A DNA stretch of 64,000 nt from Zoroaster sp. YZ-2022 (GCA_029582265.1 CM055817.1:32469097-32533096); one strand, 5' to 3'. Numbered from the stretch's first letter, positions 11,137-22,912 are shown. Numbers and translations: made by a program. The notes: a model not told the origin generated them from the sequence alone.

Positions 11137-11786
11137 ATGACATTTTGTTTGAAGATCAAATGCAAATCTGCACCGCCATTCCATACAATTAAATGCCTCG
11201 GGCAGCAGAGCTACTACATGTACTCCATACAGTTACACAAGTCAGGCATCGTCTTCTTCACAACCTGTGAACATTCAAAGTGCCTTTCCTAGCCAAGAGT
11301 TCAATACTCCTAATCAAGCATCTTCTGCTATTGGTCATTATTTTGCCAGCTTTCGCCCATAGTAAATGAACAAAATGCCTGACAAAGAATTAATAACAAC
11401 TGTCAGAAATACTTGTGGGTTTTTTTTCTAATAAAATTATAGAAATTCAGAGCATTACATTATTTTGTTTTGGACAATAAAGCAACTCAATGTTAAAATC
11501 TATTTATTTGGATTGAACAATAAAACTATATTTTAAGTAAACACAAAGTTTCTTTGTTTTGCGCATTAAAGCTATGCAAAGTCCAAATATATTCATTTGA
11601 TTGGAACAATAAAACTATGTAAAGTTAAAATGTATCTATTTTCAACATACGCTGTTTTGAACAGGAAATAAGAATAAGTTATAAAAATGTATTTTTCGTT
11701 TGTACTAAATAATTTAGTCCTGGTGTGTTATTTGTGGTTTCATGAGGTCATTCCATGTGTCACGCAAAAGAAATAATAATACTAAC

Positions 11787-12071
11787 CTGCATGTAGTTCT
11801 TTAAACAGAAGATGATTGCCTCACAAGTTTCCATCACGATTTTGCCTATCGCTTGTGGTGATATGGCCGTGCTGAACTTCAGATCTTCAAATGTGTTTCC
11901 AGTTGCCAAGTATCGTAACGTTACTGACAAACGTTCACCTGCGGAAATGGGCTGACACATAACAGTGTCCTGCTTTTCTATCATCGGACTAAACATCCAG
12001 AGTAGTTTATCAAAATAATTTTTATCCATGCACAAGAAATTCATATAATCTTGTGGCTCATTTTCACGCAA
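11787..12071 (-). pseudogene. HARBI1-type transposase N-terminal exon, copy 2
   Basis: The open frame carries the recognisable Harbinger transposase N-terminal region. It has E-L-R-E-N-E-P-x-D-Y preceded by an in-frame stop, a Y-F-D-K-L-L-W-M segment, and a G-E-R-L-S-V-T-L-R-Y-L-A-T-G-N-T-F helix-turn-helix. It ends at M-Q with a GTTAGT donor at 11786-11781. The exons with the catalytic Asp/Asp/Glu are missing, so it cannot catalyse transposition. The family assignment rests on the G-E-R-L ... L-A-T-G signature. Confidence 0.7.
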
Positions 12072-12454
12072 TTCCTACAGAAGTCTTTGGTTGCTGAATA
12101 GATCTCTTCTTCGCAGCCAGTTCTTGGCCCATGTTCTTCTGGATGTATTAGTTTTTTTAGGCCTTTCTAACCCCACAGCAAGCGCTAGCGCTAAACATGT
12201 ATCGCTGTCAATATCCATGACCTACTCCGACAACGTCTTGGGTTCAAATGACGGGTTTATTGCGCAATATAATTGAATCATGTGTGTCGGACAGATTTGT
12301 GGGCAATACTGATTTCAATAATATTGATTCAATAAAATTGATCGTGTATGGGCCGCATTACATTGTGTGAACAACTATGTTACGTACAAACTAGAGGACT
12401 ACCCGTTATTAATTTATCGAGGAGTCATCCCTACTTAGTTTTTTCTAATTTAAG

Positions 12455-12526
12455 ATGGCATGACAACATAAATATAAGTAAATTTGCACTAAGAATATTT
12501 GATGTTCTACACATACTAATTCTTCA
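12455..12526 (+). pseudogene. Eroded LRR exon B3
   Basis: It has a TTTAAG acceptor and the LRR-like 72-nt pattern (x-D-N-I-N-I-S-K-F ... F-D-V-L-H-I-L-I-L). As in B1 and B2, no donor follows. Confidence 0.5.
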
Positions 12527-13333
12527 TAAACTGCAAATAGGCAATAACTAGCAACAAAATAGGTTTGACTGAATCTATTTTCACTACTTTATTTCTTAAA
12601 ATGACACAACGTAATGAGCAATGTATTTTCACAGATCAGTCGTTTAATTTTATACAAAGGTTATCATTCTTATCAAGTTATAGGGACATTTGTTTTATTA
12701 TTTTATTCCTCACACTGTCACACTTGTCATTGGTGTAAATCATGCTGTCGGAGACATTTTCTCTGTTAGTCTTTTGCTTTAAAAAAAAACAACATTTCGT
12801 TTTATGATCAAGTGTTAATAAGTACGTGGTTGGTAATTTACTGTATTTACTTTGTTTAAAATGTTGATTGTTTATGTGTAACGCTGGCTTGAACTTATTT
12901 GTCACTATGGAAAAAATGTGGTTGCCTATTCGTCACTTCAGCACATGCATAGCGTATAGGCCTATACTTTCTTATTCGTCAGTATGCTTATAGTAATGAG
13001 CAATGTATTTTCACAGATCAGTCGTTTAATTTATTCAAAGGTTATCATTCTTATCAAGTAGTAGGGACATTTGTTTTATTATTTTATTCCTCACACTGTC
13101 ACACTTGTCATTGGTGTGCAGTGTGTCAACAAACACTGTGTTTAAATGTTGATGCTCTGAAGTATTGGGTATCGAGATTCCGTTGTGATTATATTTCTAT
13201 ATAATTTATTGCAGGCACAATTATTTCTCATAGTTTAACGGATCCATCATATTTAACCAAGTATGGTTTCCGGAAAATTCACGAACATTGGTGAAAACAA
13301 CCAAATCAACCCTTCTTTGTTTGATCATATTAG

Positions 13334-13405
13334 AGACCTGTCCAACAACCAAATCAGTGAAATTACACCCGGAACATTTGATGGTCTATACGAGCTCGAA
13401 TACTT
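13334..13405 (+). CDS. LRR exon A4, last repeat before the 7TM exon
   Basis: A 72-nt exon with TATTAG acceptor and GTAAGT donor, phase 2/2. It encodes D-L-S-N-N-Q-I-S-E-I-T-P-G-T-F-D-G-L-Y-E. Its phase fits the 7TM exon at 13936, where the leading G completes a TTG Leu codon. Confidence 0.85.
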
Positions 13406-13935
13406 GTAAGTATTAATATCATAAATTACAATCACGTAGTATCCAGTCTCTGATTTCTTCTTTTAGTTACATTAACGTCTGACGGAGAAACAAACTAGAG
13501 TTATGGCTTATGTTGCATCCGCTATCAATAATCAGATCAGATTACTTTAGAAGCCAGCAAGCTGCTAGAAGCAACATTGTTTTGAAACCTTGATAACAGA
13601 ATTATAGTAGACATTAAATCTAGTTTACACTTTTGGTAAAATATTTGTAAATTCATCCTAAATAATAATTAAGATGTATGTATAAAAACAACCTGTAAAT
13701 GTAATTGTGTCTCGATCATGAAAAAATGTGGAAATGTATTCATCCTGTTCGTAATCATTGTAATGTGTGATGTCTGTCTTCAGATGACAGAAATTAAATT
13801 TGCTATGGTATAAATTTCACTGCACTAAACATAGGACTGCCAATGCTTAAAGTAAATCATATCGGCACATTTTCAATCATGCACATCAAGCTACGTAGGC
13901 TTAATATTTGTTTCTAACCTGTGTTTTTATTTTAG

Positions 13936-15061
13936 GAACGTCGATACTTTCAGTTTCTGCTGTGAAGCTGTTTGGGCTATTGATAATTTTACCGATTCTG
14001 ATTGCAAGACAATGATTAAACAGACACCTATCGACCGATGTGTCACTCTTCTACTGAACGACGTACTGAGAGTGTTCATGTGGATACTTGGTTTTGCTGC
14101 CCTCATTGGCAATTCAGTGGTTATTGTCTGGAGGTGGAATCAACGCGGAGAAACAGCTGAAAATAAGGCGCACTCGTTTTTGGTGCTCAATTTAGCTGTA
14201 TCTGATTTGATGATGGGTGTTTATATGTTAATCATTGCGATTGCAGATGTGCAATTTGGCAATAGATACGCTTTTGCAGCGCTGAGCTGGCGGTCTGGTG
14301 CAGCTTGTAAAATTGCTGGGGTGTTCTCCGTGCTATCAAGTGAGGCATCTGTTTTCTTCGTCACCGTTATCAGTGTCGAGTGTTTCCTCGGCATCGTGTT
14401 TCCTTACAGTTTAATCAAAATCCGGGAGAAGACGTCAAAAGTTATCGTCTCCATTATATGGTCTGCGTCCGCATGTCTAAGTATTCTTCCAACCGTCACT
14501 GGTGGGTCTGATTCAACGGTATACGGATTATCTGATATGTGTATAGGGCTTCCTCTGACTACAACAGGTCCCACAAGGTTTGGTACAGATGAAACCAGCT
14601 CATCAGTAGTGGAGGAGAGCAAACCACTTTGGACCTACTCTATTGTCTTGTTTATTGGCGTTAACTTGTTGTCTTTCATGATCGTTCTTTTTTGTTACAT
14701 TGCTGTATTCGTGAGTATTAAAAAGACATCCAAGACAGTTACTGTGACTGCTCATCGCAAACGGGAAATCAGGATGGCTATCAAAATGGCGGTCATAGTC
14801 GGCACGGACTTTGCGTGCTGGATGCCAATCATCATCTTGGGGATTCTCTCACAGACTGGAACGGTGAAGCTAAATGCTGACATGTATGCCTGGGTAGCCG
14901 TGTTTATCTTACCTATCAATTCATCTATTAACCCCTATCTTTATACAATATACACGAAAGTTGCCGATAAGCGTGAAAAGGCCAAAGCCAACGGCAGTCA
15001 AAAACGCGTAAGGTTTACACTCATAAGAAAAAAAAGGAAACCTTACGCCGTGCAAATTTAA
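13936..15061 (+). CDS. LRR-containing GPCR (LGR/relaxin-receptor or GRL101-like), hinge and 7TM exon
   Basis: A terminal exon after a TTTTAG acceptor, phase 2, open for 375 codons to TAA 15059-15061. It starts with a Cys-rich hinge (S-F-C-C-E-A-V) of the kind joining LRRs to 7TM in LGRs, then seven hydrophobic helices. Class A landmarks are G-N-S in TM1, L-A-V-S-D in TM2, a Cys before TM3, and N-P-Y-L-Y in TM7. TM6 (T-D-F-A-C-W-M-P) and TM7 (L-P-I-N-S-S-I-N-P) are typical of LRR-GPCRs. The TM3 D/E-R-Y/W triad reads E-C-F, an unusual loss of the Arg. The C-tail is short and very basic. With upstream LRR exons A1-A4 it forms the 3' part of one gene whose 5' end lies outside or in unrecognised exons. 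The ligand cannot be inferred. Confidence 0.85.
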
Positions 15062-15480
15062 GGCTGCCTTACTCTGAACCCGTCTTTGAGACATCCCACC
15101 ATCTCGTACATCATCGCAGATCTAAATAGAGATCATTACATGGTGCTACCGCAAATCTACTCTATTATACAAATTAGATTGTATAATTAAAAATAATAAT
15201 AAATCACCTCAGACAAAAACATTAAAAACAATGTTTCATACCAGCATCAAGCTATTTTCAACTTAGCTTATAGCAATTATAGTTTTCACTATTGTAGGAA
15301 ATATTGCATTTGTTAAAGTGCTTTGTTGTGAGTGAAGACTGTTTGTGGTAACACAATATAAAAACTATCTTTGAGTAGTAAGTAGTTCTGGAAAAAACAG
15401 TTGGGTACAACTTGACATTTCGATCAGTATGCTCTGATCGTCTTCAAGAGAATAGCGGACTGCGAAAGATGCTGCTTAAT
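15062..15480. other. 3' flank of GPCR gene with PLE-like hairpin
   Basis: AT-rich 3' flank. At 15366-15456 lies a segment that recurs at 27400-27482 (listed separately). Confidence 0.5.
15405..15450 (-). ncRNA. Hammerhead-ribozyme-like motif, Penelope-like element remnant, copy 1
   Basis: On the minus strand the order is T-TGAAGA, a GATCAG/CTGATC hairpin stem with a 6-nt loop, GAAA, then a very short stem III and GTT. That matches the hammerhead core CUGANGA - stem II - GAAA - stem III - UH except that the first core C is T. Hammerhead motifs with this arrangement are known from Penelope-like retroelement ends. The changed core base suggests this copy is inactive. Confidence 0.45.
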
Positions 15481-16043
15481 GCCCCAGTCACACTGGAGGA
15501 TACGACAACTTACAACAGGTTACGACCGGGTGGTTGCGGGTGGTCTTGGGTAGTCGCAAGACCGAATTCGGTCTTGGGGAGGTTTTCGATCATGTTCAAA
15601 AACCTGGTCGTAGCTGGTCGTAGCTGGTCGTAGGTAGGTCTTCAATAGTCGTGCGATGGTCGTGCTACAAGTCTTGTGTGGTCTTACGTGGTCGTGGTTC
15701 ATCGTGGGACTATCCAGTCGTCCAACAGTCGCACGACTATGCACGACTATTCGCACGACTTGTCGTGCGAATGCACGACTAGTCACACGACTATGCGTGA
15801 CTAGTCGTGCGACTGATCCTTGACAATCGTAGGTAGTCTTGGGTGATCGTACGACAAGTCCCTCAAGGTTTTGCGACCAGTCGTGCTATCAGTTGGCTAC
15901 AAGTCGCAGACCAGTCGGGGACAGGTCTTATTGTGTGACTGCTAGGCCGACATCGCAGAAAAAACCTACGACCGGGCCAAGACCGCCCTAGGTCGCACGA
16001 CTGACATGGTCGTAGGCAATCGCAGCTCCAATGTGACTGGGGC
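15481..16043. mobile_element. TIR element (MITE-like) filled with GTCGTGCGAC-type subrepeats
   Basis: The ends form an inverted pair, GCCCCAGTCACACTGG on the left and CCAATGTGACTGGGGC on the right. The interior is a dense mosaic of short inverted words such as GTCGTGCGACT and AGTCGCACGAC, so it could fold into many hairpins. No frame is convincing and no clear target duplication was found (flanks TTAAT and ATAAG). Confidence 0.65.
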
Positions 16044-16963
16044 ATAAGTACACTGATGGGGATGGTCGCGAAGTCTTGGATGCTAGAGGATTAGTGCGTT
16101 CTTGCGCGCAGGCGGAAATTGGTGGAGCGATGATACTGAGAATGAGGGAGAGGAGTGCGCGCTCACTGAACTGAATCAGTTGATAATAAACACAGAGAAG
16201 GGAGGGGGTGACTTAGGATCTAGGTGTGGTGTTGACTTTGTATATAAAAGATCCTTCATTCTGTAGGAGGTGTCGTCAAATGTTTTGACCCCTCATTTCT
16301 ACTTCATTTCTACCAAAATGAGGTAGAAGCCAATGTCTTGTGTCTATATTGCGTTTAGGATGCCATCTGTGAAGGATATGATGAGTTGAGCTGCCTGCCA
16401 GTCAATTTAGTGGCCCATGATGTGCGACTGCTCGATAATGGCTGACTTATCGGAATCGCCTATGCTTCCATATACTCGGTGTTTTTTCACCTTTTTTGTG
16501 GATAAACAGTTAATAACAAGAGCGTGTACCGCAGTATAGTGAGGCCGGGACAAGGCCATCCAAATGCAAATCAGACACATTGTATTTAGTTTTTTGTTAT
16601 TCCCTCTTCATTCGGCATTCTTTTTGGATAAAATAAATTATAGAAAACTGCTTGTAAAATGCTAAGAAATGCTTAATATTATGTATAAAATATATTTAAT
16701 ATTTGTTTCTTCTTCTTACAACCCAAGCCTAGTAGTGAGAACGAAGTAGACCCTGTGCACGAGGTTGGGTAACTTGTATATTCAGATAATAACTGCTGAA
16801 GGCTCTTGTGTATCAAATGTGTATAAATTGTGAACAATAAATGTTCAAACCCTTCCAATTTATGGTTGGGTCTATCAGTGTGTTTTGTCTGGAGGTTACC
16901 TTACGTGCTGAAATATATTTATTTCATAAAACATACATAGTGTACCTTGTGATTTGACAGGCT
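16044..16963. other. Non-coding, nothing recognised
   Basis: No supported exon, tRNA-like element or TIR. A few AATAAA words occur but no gene to attach them to. Confidence 0.4.
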
Positions 16964-16971
16964 GATGGTAT

Positions 16972-17220
16972 CAGTGCCGTCTTATCGCATGGGCACACTG
17001 GGCAGTTGCCCAGGGGCCCCACGATTTTAGGGGCCCCGAAATTCATTTTGATAAATAAAAACATAGACTTTCAACCAAGTATAAAGCAATTTTCTGCAAC
17101 GAAATGCCGCAAAGATCCCAGTTTCCCAAACGTAATTTTAATGTGTTGGGGCGAGGGGGGATATGGGCCCCAGTACATTCCTTTGCCCGGGTCGCCTCAA
17201 ATATTCTTAAGACGGCCCTG
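16972..17220. mobile_element. hAT-like MITE with 8-bp target duplication
   Basis: The ends are CAGTGCCGTCTTA and TAAGACGGCCCTG, imperfect inverted repeats. They are flanked by GATGGTAT (16964-16971) and TATGGTAT (17221-17228), an 8-bp target duplication matching at 7 positions. Length 249 bp, non-coding. Confidence 0.75.
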
Positions 17221-17228
17221 TATGGTAT

Positions 17229-20200
17229 TGTTAAGTGTCACAGGTCAAGGCCACAAAACAAGAAAAACGAAAACAAGAAAGGGTTGTCCTTCAGAAATAA
17301 CACATTGGTTTTGTTTCCAGAGTCTTTATTTAAATAGAGCATGTGTATATACATTTGTATTCAATGACTTCTTCGTGATTATTGAGAAAGTGAATGTAAA
17401 CGGTTGCACAGTGCTGTGTATTAGTAAACCAGACAACACAAGATTTGAAACTTTGGACTGCAATTTTTTTTAATGCAAGGTTTATAGTATCACGAACAAC
17501 ATGAGGGTAGATGCCACTCTCGATTTTGATTTTAAAGGTCATTTCCAAGGTCACAAAAGACAAATAAGGTAAAACATTTGCATTTAATTTTTGCTTTGAA
17601 TCACACTCGAATCTAAAGATATATCATTAAATCCTTGTTTATTATCATATAGACGTACCAAGTCCAAGCGATTGTAAATTATATTTCAAAGTAGTAATTA
17701 GCGACATAATATTATTCATGTTAATATGTTCAACTTTGTATACTAACCCTGTCAAGCCTGGTGTTTCTTCGTTCTGAGACCTTGGGGAGCTCATTGTACC
17801 CCATGTCCATACTTGCTGTACTCTTAAGCCGATTTTCAGGAAACTTCGTAGATATGTTCAGTTCAACAAGATCTATCGGAAGATGTCATACAAACCTCTA
17901 TAGGTCACCGCAAAGGGGCGCGTTAAATTGTTCAAATTGTTTAAAACAGCATTTCCCCCAAACAAATATTGAAAATGGTCAAAAATAGTCAACATAATGG
18001 CAGCCATATTGGATTCCCAGAATGCTTTGGAAGTGGTCAAATTACTCAGTTTGTGTAGTTCAGCGTTTGAAGGCTGACAACAAAACCCAAAACACATACC
18101 AATGTCTTACAGTATAAAAAATCTCGTATTTACCACCAAAAAGTGGAAATACAATTGGACCTGTTCAAAATAAACTGTTACCATGGTAACCAAAAATCAA
18201 TTAGGTCATGGATATATGATTGAGAAGGTCCTCAGGATTGGTCTAAGCGTGGTCAGTCAATGCGTTCTGGTGATATTATATAACAACAACAAACATCCCA
18301 GACTTGATAGGGTTAAAATTACAGTGATGATCATTAGTATACCCAGAAAGCTTTAGAGCTCCGAGGTTTCTTTGGCAATTTTAGTAATGAGTACATAAGG
18401 ATTATAATATATGAAAAGTGTTTAATTTACAAACCAAAATAAACATTTTTGGACCCAGACTTAATTCAAGAAACACAGTATACAACTATATTTAAGTCTA
18501 GCTTAGAGAAGGCAATTCAAAATACATGTATAATGTTTTAGAGAAATTGGCTAAATGTTCAACACATTGACATACTTAAAAACTGTGAGCTTATGTTTGA
18601 CAAACCTGGTTCAATTATGTACGTTACTCGTATCACGTTTAAGACATGTTAATCATCAGAGTGAAACATTAAGTCATGTATGAAGTGCTATTCAAAGCAT
18701 CTTATTCAAGCTTCCTAATTGAAATACGAAGTTATATATCGTCACGTCAGTGGAAGGACGTAACTTGCATTTTCAGAATTTCAAGTTATAGGCGTTTTTT
18801 GTTACAACAGTTATTTAATATTCTGAATATTTTTTTAAACAAATTAGTCACCAAATTGTCCAACATACTACCTGTGGTAGACAATTAAAATAAACATTTC
18901 ATCGGTAATAAAAACAAAACTATGAAGAAAAATTAAACAACGGCCTTCTTGCACTAATATAACAATAATGCCATAACGTATTCTTTAAATTGTTGTATCT
19001 CCGCTATATTCCGATTTAGTTCGAACTTTCATAATATTGATTAAGTAAACATGTTACTCTAAATGTTAATTTATTATCTCAATTACGCCCATTTTGCAAG
19101 TTATTTCTGTGACACGATGACATTTTGAATTGTTTAAAAGATCATAGTAGTAATACAAATATGGTTGTAAAAAACTACACCAGTGGTGTTCATATTAGAC
19201 AAGTAACCCAATGCCTGATTGGCATGGAAGAATAAGTTGATACCGCTGGTGTTATTTCAACACCGCAGTTTTTACAGGGCAATGCAATGGTTTGAAACAC
19301 CGTGTAGTGATACCGTGAAACATCATATCCATATTTTTGTTCAGTGTGGCCAGCTGTAGAATTGTACTTTTAATTATGTATTACGTCTGTTACCTGCACG
19401 AAGTGTGCCAGTCTGCTGTAATCCATACCACAGCATTGTACTCAAAAATGTAGTTAGGATTTTTGCTACCCTGCCTGCCCTGACGTAAGACATCACGGGA
19501 TTAGGCACTTGGCGCGCGAAACTAGTTCCTAGAACTAGACGAAACCTTAAACTAGACGCATGCGAATCATCAGCTGTGGGGAGAACGCACAAACGCTAAG
19601 GGGCGCGCGTGAGATACAGTTCTCTCACACACCCAGTAAGTCTCCCAGACTGGAATGCTTCTTTTTGAGACCGTGAACTAGGTTAGTATACGAGCGGCAA
19701 ACCTCATGTAGGTAATAGACTTCTGGTATTATCTTATTATTTACTTAAATGAAAGAGGTATTCATTCCCTCATTGTTATTTATATAAATGTCAACTGATG
19801 TTGCTCAATAAAGTTTGCTGCATGAAATATGCGTTTTAATTTCGTTCTTTAATTTTGTAAGATCCAAAATGCTCAATCGCACTTATTTTTCATGGAACCC
19901 ACAAGAGAATTCTTAGAAAATGGACAATTGGAGAACAATAGTGGTACACCACACTCCACATATTTGTCTACGTCTGTGCATGTGTGTACTGAGCACTACA
20001 GAGGAACAGTAATGATTTAAATAACAATTGTTATAGTTGTTGAAGTTGTTGAAGTCATACTAAGATTGACGACAGCTGTTCACCCTCCCATTACTGACAC
20101 TACGATAAATGGCTAAATATTTGTTTTCATTTTCATTTCATTTATTGATTTCACAGGTAGAAAAACAAATAAACACAAATTTACATTAATTAACATAAAC

Positions 20201-20259
20201 AGAAACAAAGGTAGCACCCCTGTAGGATTACAAATAATATAAACTAAATTACTGTGGGA
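17229..20259. other. Intergenic, no gene seen
   Basis: About 3 kb of AT-rich DNA. The open frames here are short and lack splice signals or family motifs. Two hints of repeats (around 17760-18310 and 19180-19320) could not be assigned. Confidence 0.4.
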
Positions 20260-20745
20260 TTGCCAACCGTAGGATTGGATAGCTAATACTTTATTGACTC
20301 TACCCCACCAATAGACCGATCCAACCCTAACCCTATCCCTAATCCCAACCCATCCTTGGCAATGCTTGGTCACGGCACCACAGGGCTGGATAGCTAATAC
20401 TTGATTGACTCTACCCACCAATAGACCGATCCAACCCTAACCCTATCCCTAATCCCAACCCATCCTTGGCAATGCTTGGCACCATAGGGCTGAATAGCTA
20501 ATACTTGATTGACTCTACCCCACCAATAGACTGATCCAACCCTAACCCTATCCCTAATCCCAACCTATCCTCGGCAATGCTTGGTCACAGCACCATAGGG
20601 CTGGATAGCTAATACTTGATTGACTCCACCCCACCAATAGACCGATCCAACCCTAACCCTACCCTTAATCTCCACCCAACCTTGGCAATGCCTGGTCCCG
20701 GCACCATAGGGCTGGATAGCTAATACTTTATTGACTCTGTACCCA
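20260..20745. repeat. 111-bp tandem repeat with telomere-like CCCTAACCCTA core
   Basis: The phrase TAGCTAATACTTKATTGACTC starts at 20280, 20391, 20495, 20606 and 20717, giving a period of 111 bp (one unit 104). Each unit includes ATCCAACCCTAACCCTA. It looks like a minisatellite whose core resembles telomeric repeats. Confidence 0.85.
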
Positions 20746-21615
20746 CTTGGTCAACTAATGGGGCAAAAAATGTGACATTTTTACAAAATGATAACTACTG
20801 ACCGTTGGGTGACCTTTAACCAAAATATGTGAACATCACCAAATGAAGCAAGTTTATTGAAATCGCCTAAAGAATATGTGAGGCACATTTTGTAGATTTA
20901 CATAAAATGACAATACTAATCATTATGTGATATTTGGCAAAAACACCCTAGATGGTGATCAGGCTAGGGAGGTATCTGACCATCTGGCTGAAATCGGCTA
21001 CATAATGTGGAAGAAGAAGCATTGTTGTGTTTTCATAATATAACCACGTCACTGTTTGTCAAATAAAGAAGAAAGAAAGAACTGGAGCCAATGTGCTTCA
21101 TCAAGAACGAATATAATCTGTATAGCCTTTTGAATATTTTTATTTCAAATTACCTCTACCGACCTTAATGTGATTTTTGACCCCAAACTGCCAATGCATA
21201 TACACGGTAACCCATTCAACCAAGGTTGTTTTTCAAGGGGCCGTGTTGCATCAAACCTTCTGATAAAATTAGAACATTACAAACAATTTAAGTCATCAAG
21301 TCAAAAATAATCTTAAAACAAACAAAAACATTAAGTCAGTGTACAAAAAGCAAGAATAAATTTTAAAGAAGTAAAAACAAATTATAAGCCAGGCGGATAA
21401 AACGGAACTACAAGCACAATAATACAGTAAAAATCAAATAGAATTAGAAACTAAACGAGGATAAGTAAGTTATATTTAAGTAATTTCTGTGAAATGAATA
21501 TGATTTAACTATACACAGAAAACATACAATTAAAAGTTAAATAAATAAATTAAATTAATTAAATAAATCCTGTTGATTATGACAATATTGCCCCTGGTAA
21601 TGTCAGATGACTTAC
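20746..21615. other. Intergenic or intron, nothing recognised
   Basis: AT-rich. If the RFX gene continues to the left, its next exon is not visible here as a long frame. Confidence 0.4.
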
Positions 21616-21813
21616 ATTTGGATAACCGAGGCGCTGGCCCCATGTCCTGCACGGCATACATGGTCTGACTAGCTATTGTCTTGACGTCAACCATCAACCA
21701 ATCATCAGCCATCTGCGATGTGATTTCACCGCTCTGAATAACACCCTTCAAGGCCTGACACAAGTGGTTGAGAGAAGTCTGTCTCTCTAGTAGTTGAGAG
21801 AAGTGTCTTGCCA
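21616..21813 (-). CDS. RFX: RFX4/RFX6-type transcription factor, exon C
   Basis: A 198-nt minus-strand exon with a TATCATAG acceptor and GTAAGT donor (21615-21610). The reading A-R-H-F-S-Q-L-L-E-R-Q-T-S-L-N-H-L-C-Q-A matches the extended dimerisation region of RFX proteins. Its phase fits exon B: the trailing A of exon B plus TG makes an ATG Met codon. It ends in phase 1 after P-R-L-S-K. RFX factors bind X-box DNA; the winged-helix domain is not in this window. RFX4 and RFX6 cannot be told apart here. Confidence 0.8.
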
Positions 21814-22059
21814 CTATGATAGATAAGTAAACACATCCAAGAATTGAAATAACCCCCTTTACTAGCACCATTCTATAGGGCCAATACGCTGGACTCCCTC
21901 CGTATCCTTGGTCCTAACCCCACATGTACAAAGAAAGGCATTTTTGTTGATCTGCTAATTATTACAACCTACAACTTAGTGAAACTTTTGGCATAAAAGG
22001 TGTTATTCGGGGATAGCTTTCATGAAATTTTCTAAACATTTTTTAAATTAAAAAAAAAA

Positions 22060-22240
22060 AAAATATTATATCGGTGGTCGAGAGGTTTATAAGACGTCTG
22101 CACTAGTAAACAGGAGGTCGTGGGTTCGAATCCCGCCCGAGTCGCCTGTGTAGTTTTTTCACAGACACTCGGAAAGCACTGAGTATGCAGTACGTACGCG
22201 TGCTATACACACGTCGGTGCTGGGCTAAATTAAATCAATC
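22060..22240 (+). mobile_element. tRNA-derived SINE (tRNA-like head)
   Basis: The head at 22072-22146 has an A box (GGTCGAGAGGTTTATAAG) and a B box (GGTTCGAATCC) at tRNA spacing. A non-tRNA tail follows (CACTCGGAAAGCACTGAG...). The acceptor stem does not close cleanly, so it is a SINE or tRNA pseudogene rather than a functional tRNA. Confidence 0.6.
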
Positions 22241-22339
22241 ATATAAAATACAATTAAAATTTCACCAGAATGACCGAATCTCACAATAGAGAACTTCATG
22301 CCAAAAGTGTATGCTTACCTGATCACAAATTTTAGATTG

Positions 22340-22912
22340 TATCAGAAACATAAGGAAACCAGTAAAGAACTGGGGTGCTCGCTATGTGAACCAGAAACAC
22401 CGGGGTAAACGGGTCCCCTACCTTTCCTACGATAAGTGTTCTGGGTTCTTGTACGTGCATTACTTTAATAATCTACACTCACTGGCCAAAAGTATTGACA
22501 TTGCCTAGACGGATAGCCGCAATTATCAGGCCACGCGGTTACCCGACAAAGTATTGAAGGACTTTGTTTCCGAGCAAGAACAGTAAAAAAGAACATTGAC
22601 TTCAAAACACAGGCACTTTCAAGAAGTCTTAAGTAGTGTAAATAAAATAAAATAAATTATTGTAACACAGTTCTCCAAACTGAACTTTGGTGTGAATTTC
22701 AATGTTTGCAACACTTATGGCCAGTGAGTGTAGTACATAGGACCTCTGTACGGCATAACGTCCATCCCAATTAAAGGACGAAGCAATTATGGTTAAGTGT
22801 CTTGCTCAAGGACACAAGCGCCGCAACCGGCCAGGCCGGGATTTGAACCCACATACTGACAACACCAGAACTTGAGTCCAAAGGACTAGACCGCTCGGCC
22901 ACGACACTCCAG
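22340..22912 (-). mobile_element. tRNA-Leu-type SINE interrupted by a Tc1-like MITE
   Basis: Reading the minus strand from 22910, a tRNA-like head with A box (TGGCCGAGCGGTCTAG) and B box (GGTTCAAATCCC) is followed by the body shared with the SINE at 35.4-35.9 kb (C-T-T-G-A-G-C-A-A-G-A-C-A-C-T-T). The body breaks at the 22476-22730 MITE and resumes beyond it with TAATGCACGTA. The frame at 22771-23145 overlaps it by chance. Confidence 0.75.
22476..22730. mobile_element. Tc1/mariner-like MITE, copy 1
   Basis: 255 bp with inverted ends CACTCACTGGCCA and TGGCCAGTGAGTG, flanked by TA on both sides (22474-22475 and 22731-22732). Its interior is the reverse complement of the copy at 25627-25882. No transposase. 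Confidence 0.85.

Larger units (their letters stand above)
10717..12358. mobile_element. Harbinger-like DNA element, copy 2 (non-autonomous)
   Basis: It has the same TIRs and flanking TA as copy 1 and sits at the same position of the duplicated LRR unit, so one insertion was copied with its host unit. It differs by small indels, for example an extra 14 bp near 12320. It encodes the MADF-like frame at 10945-11136 and the transposase fragment at 11787-12071. Confidence 0.75.
5053..13805 (+). repeat. Tandemly duplicated LRR-exon units of an LRR-GPCR gene
   Basis: Four copies of one intron-exon-intron block begin at about 5053, 6336, 9661 and 12980. Each opens with the same landmark (TAATGAGCAATGTATTTTC) and carries one 72-nt LRR exon followed by near-identical intron DNA. 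Units 2 and 3 are about 3.3 kb because each holds a Harbinger-like insertion and an extra block; the ancestral unit was about 1.28 kb. Intron identity is high enough to read across by eye, so the amplification is recent or has been homogenised. Confidence 0.8.
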
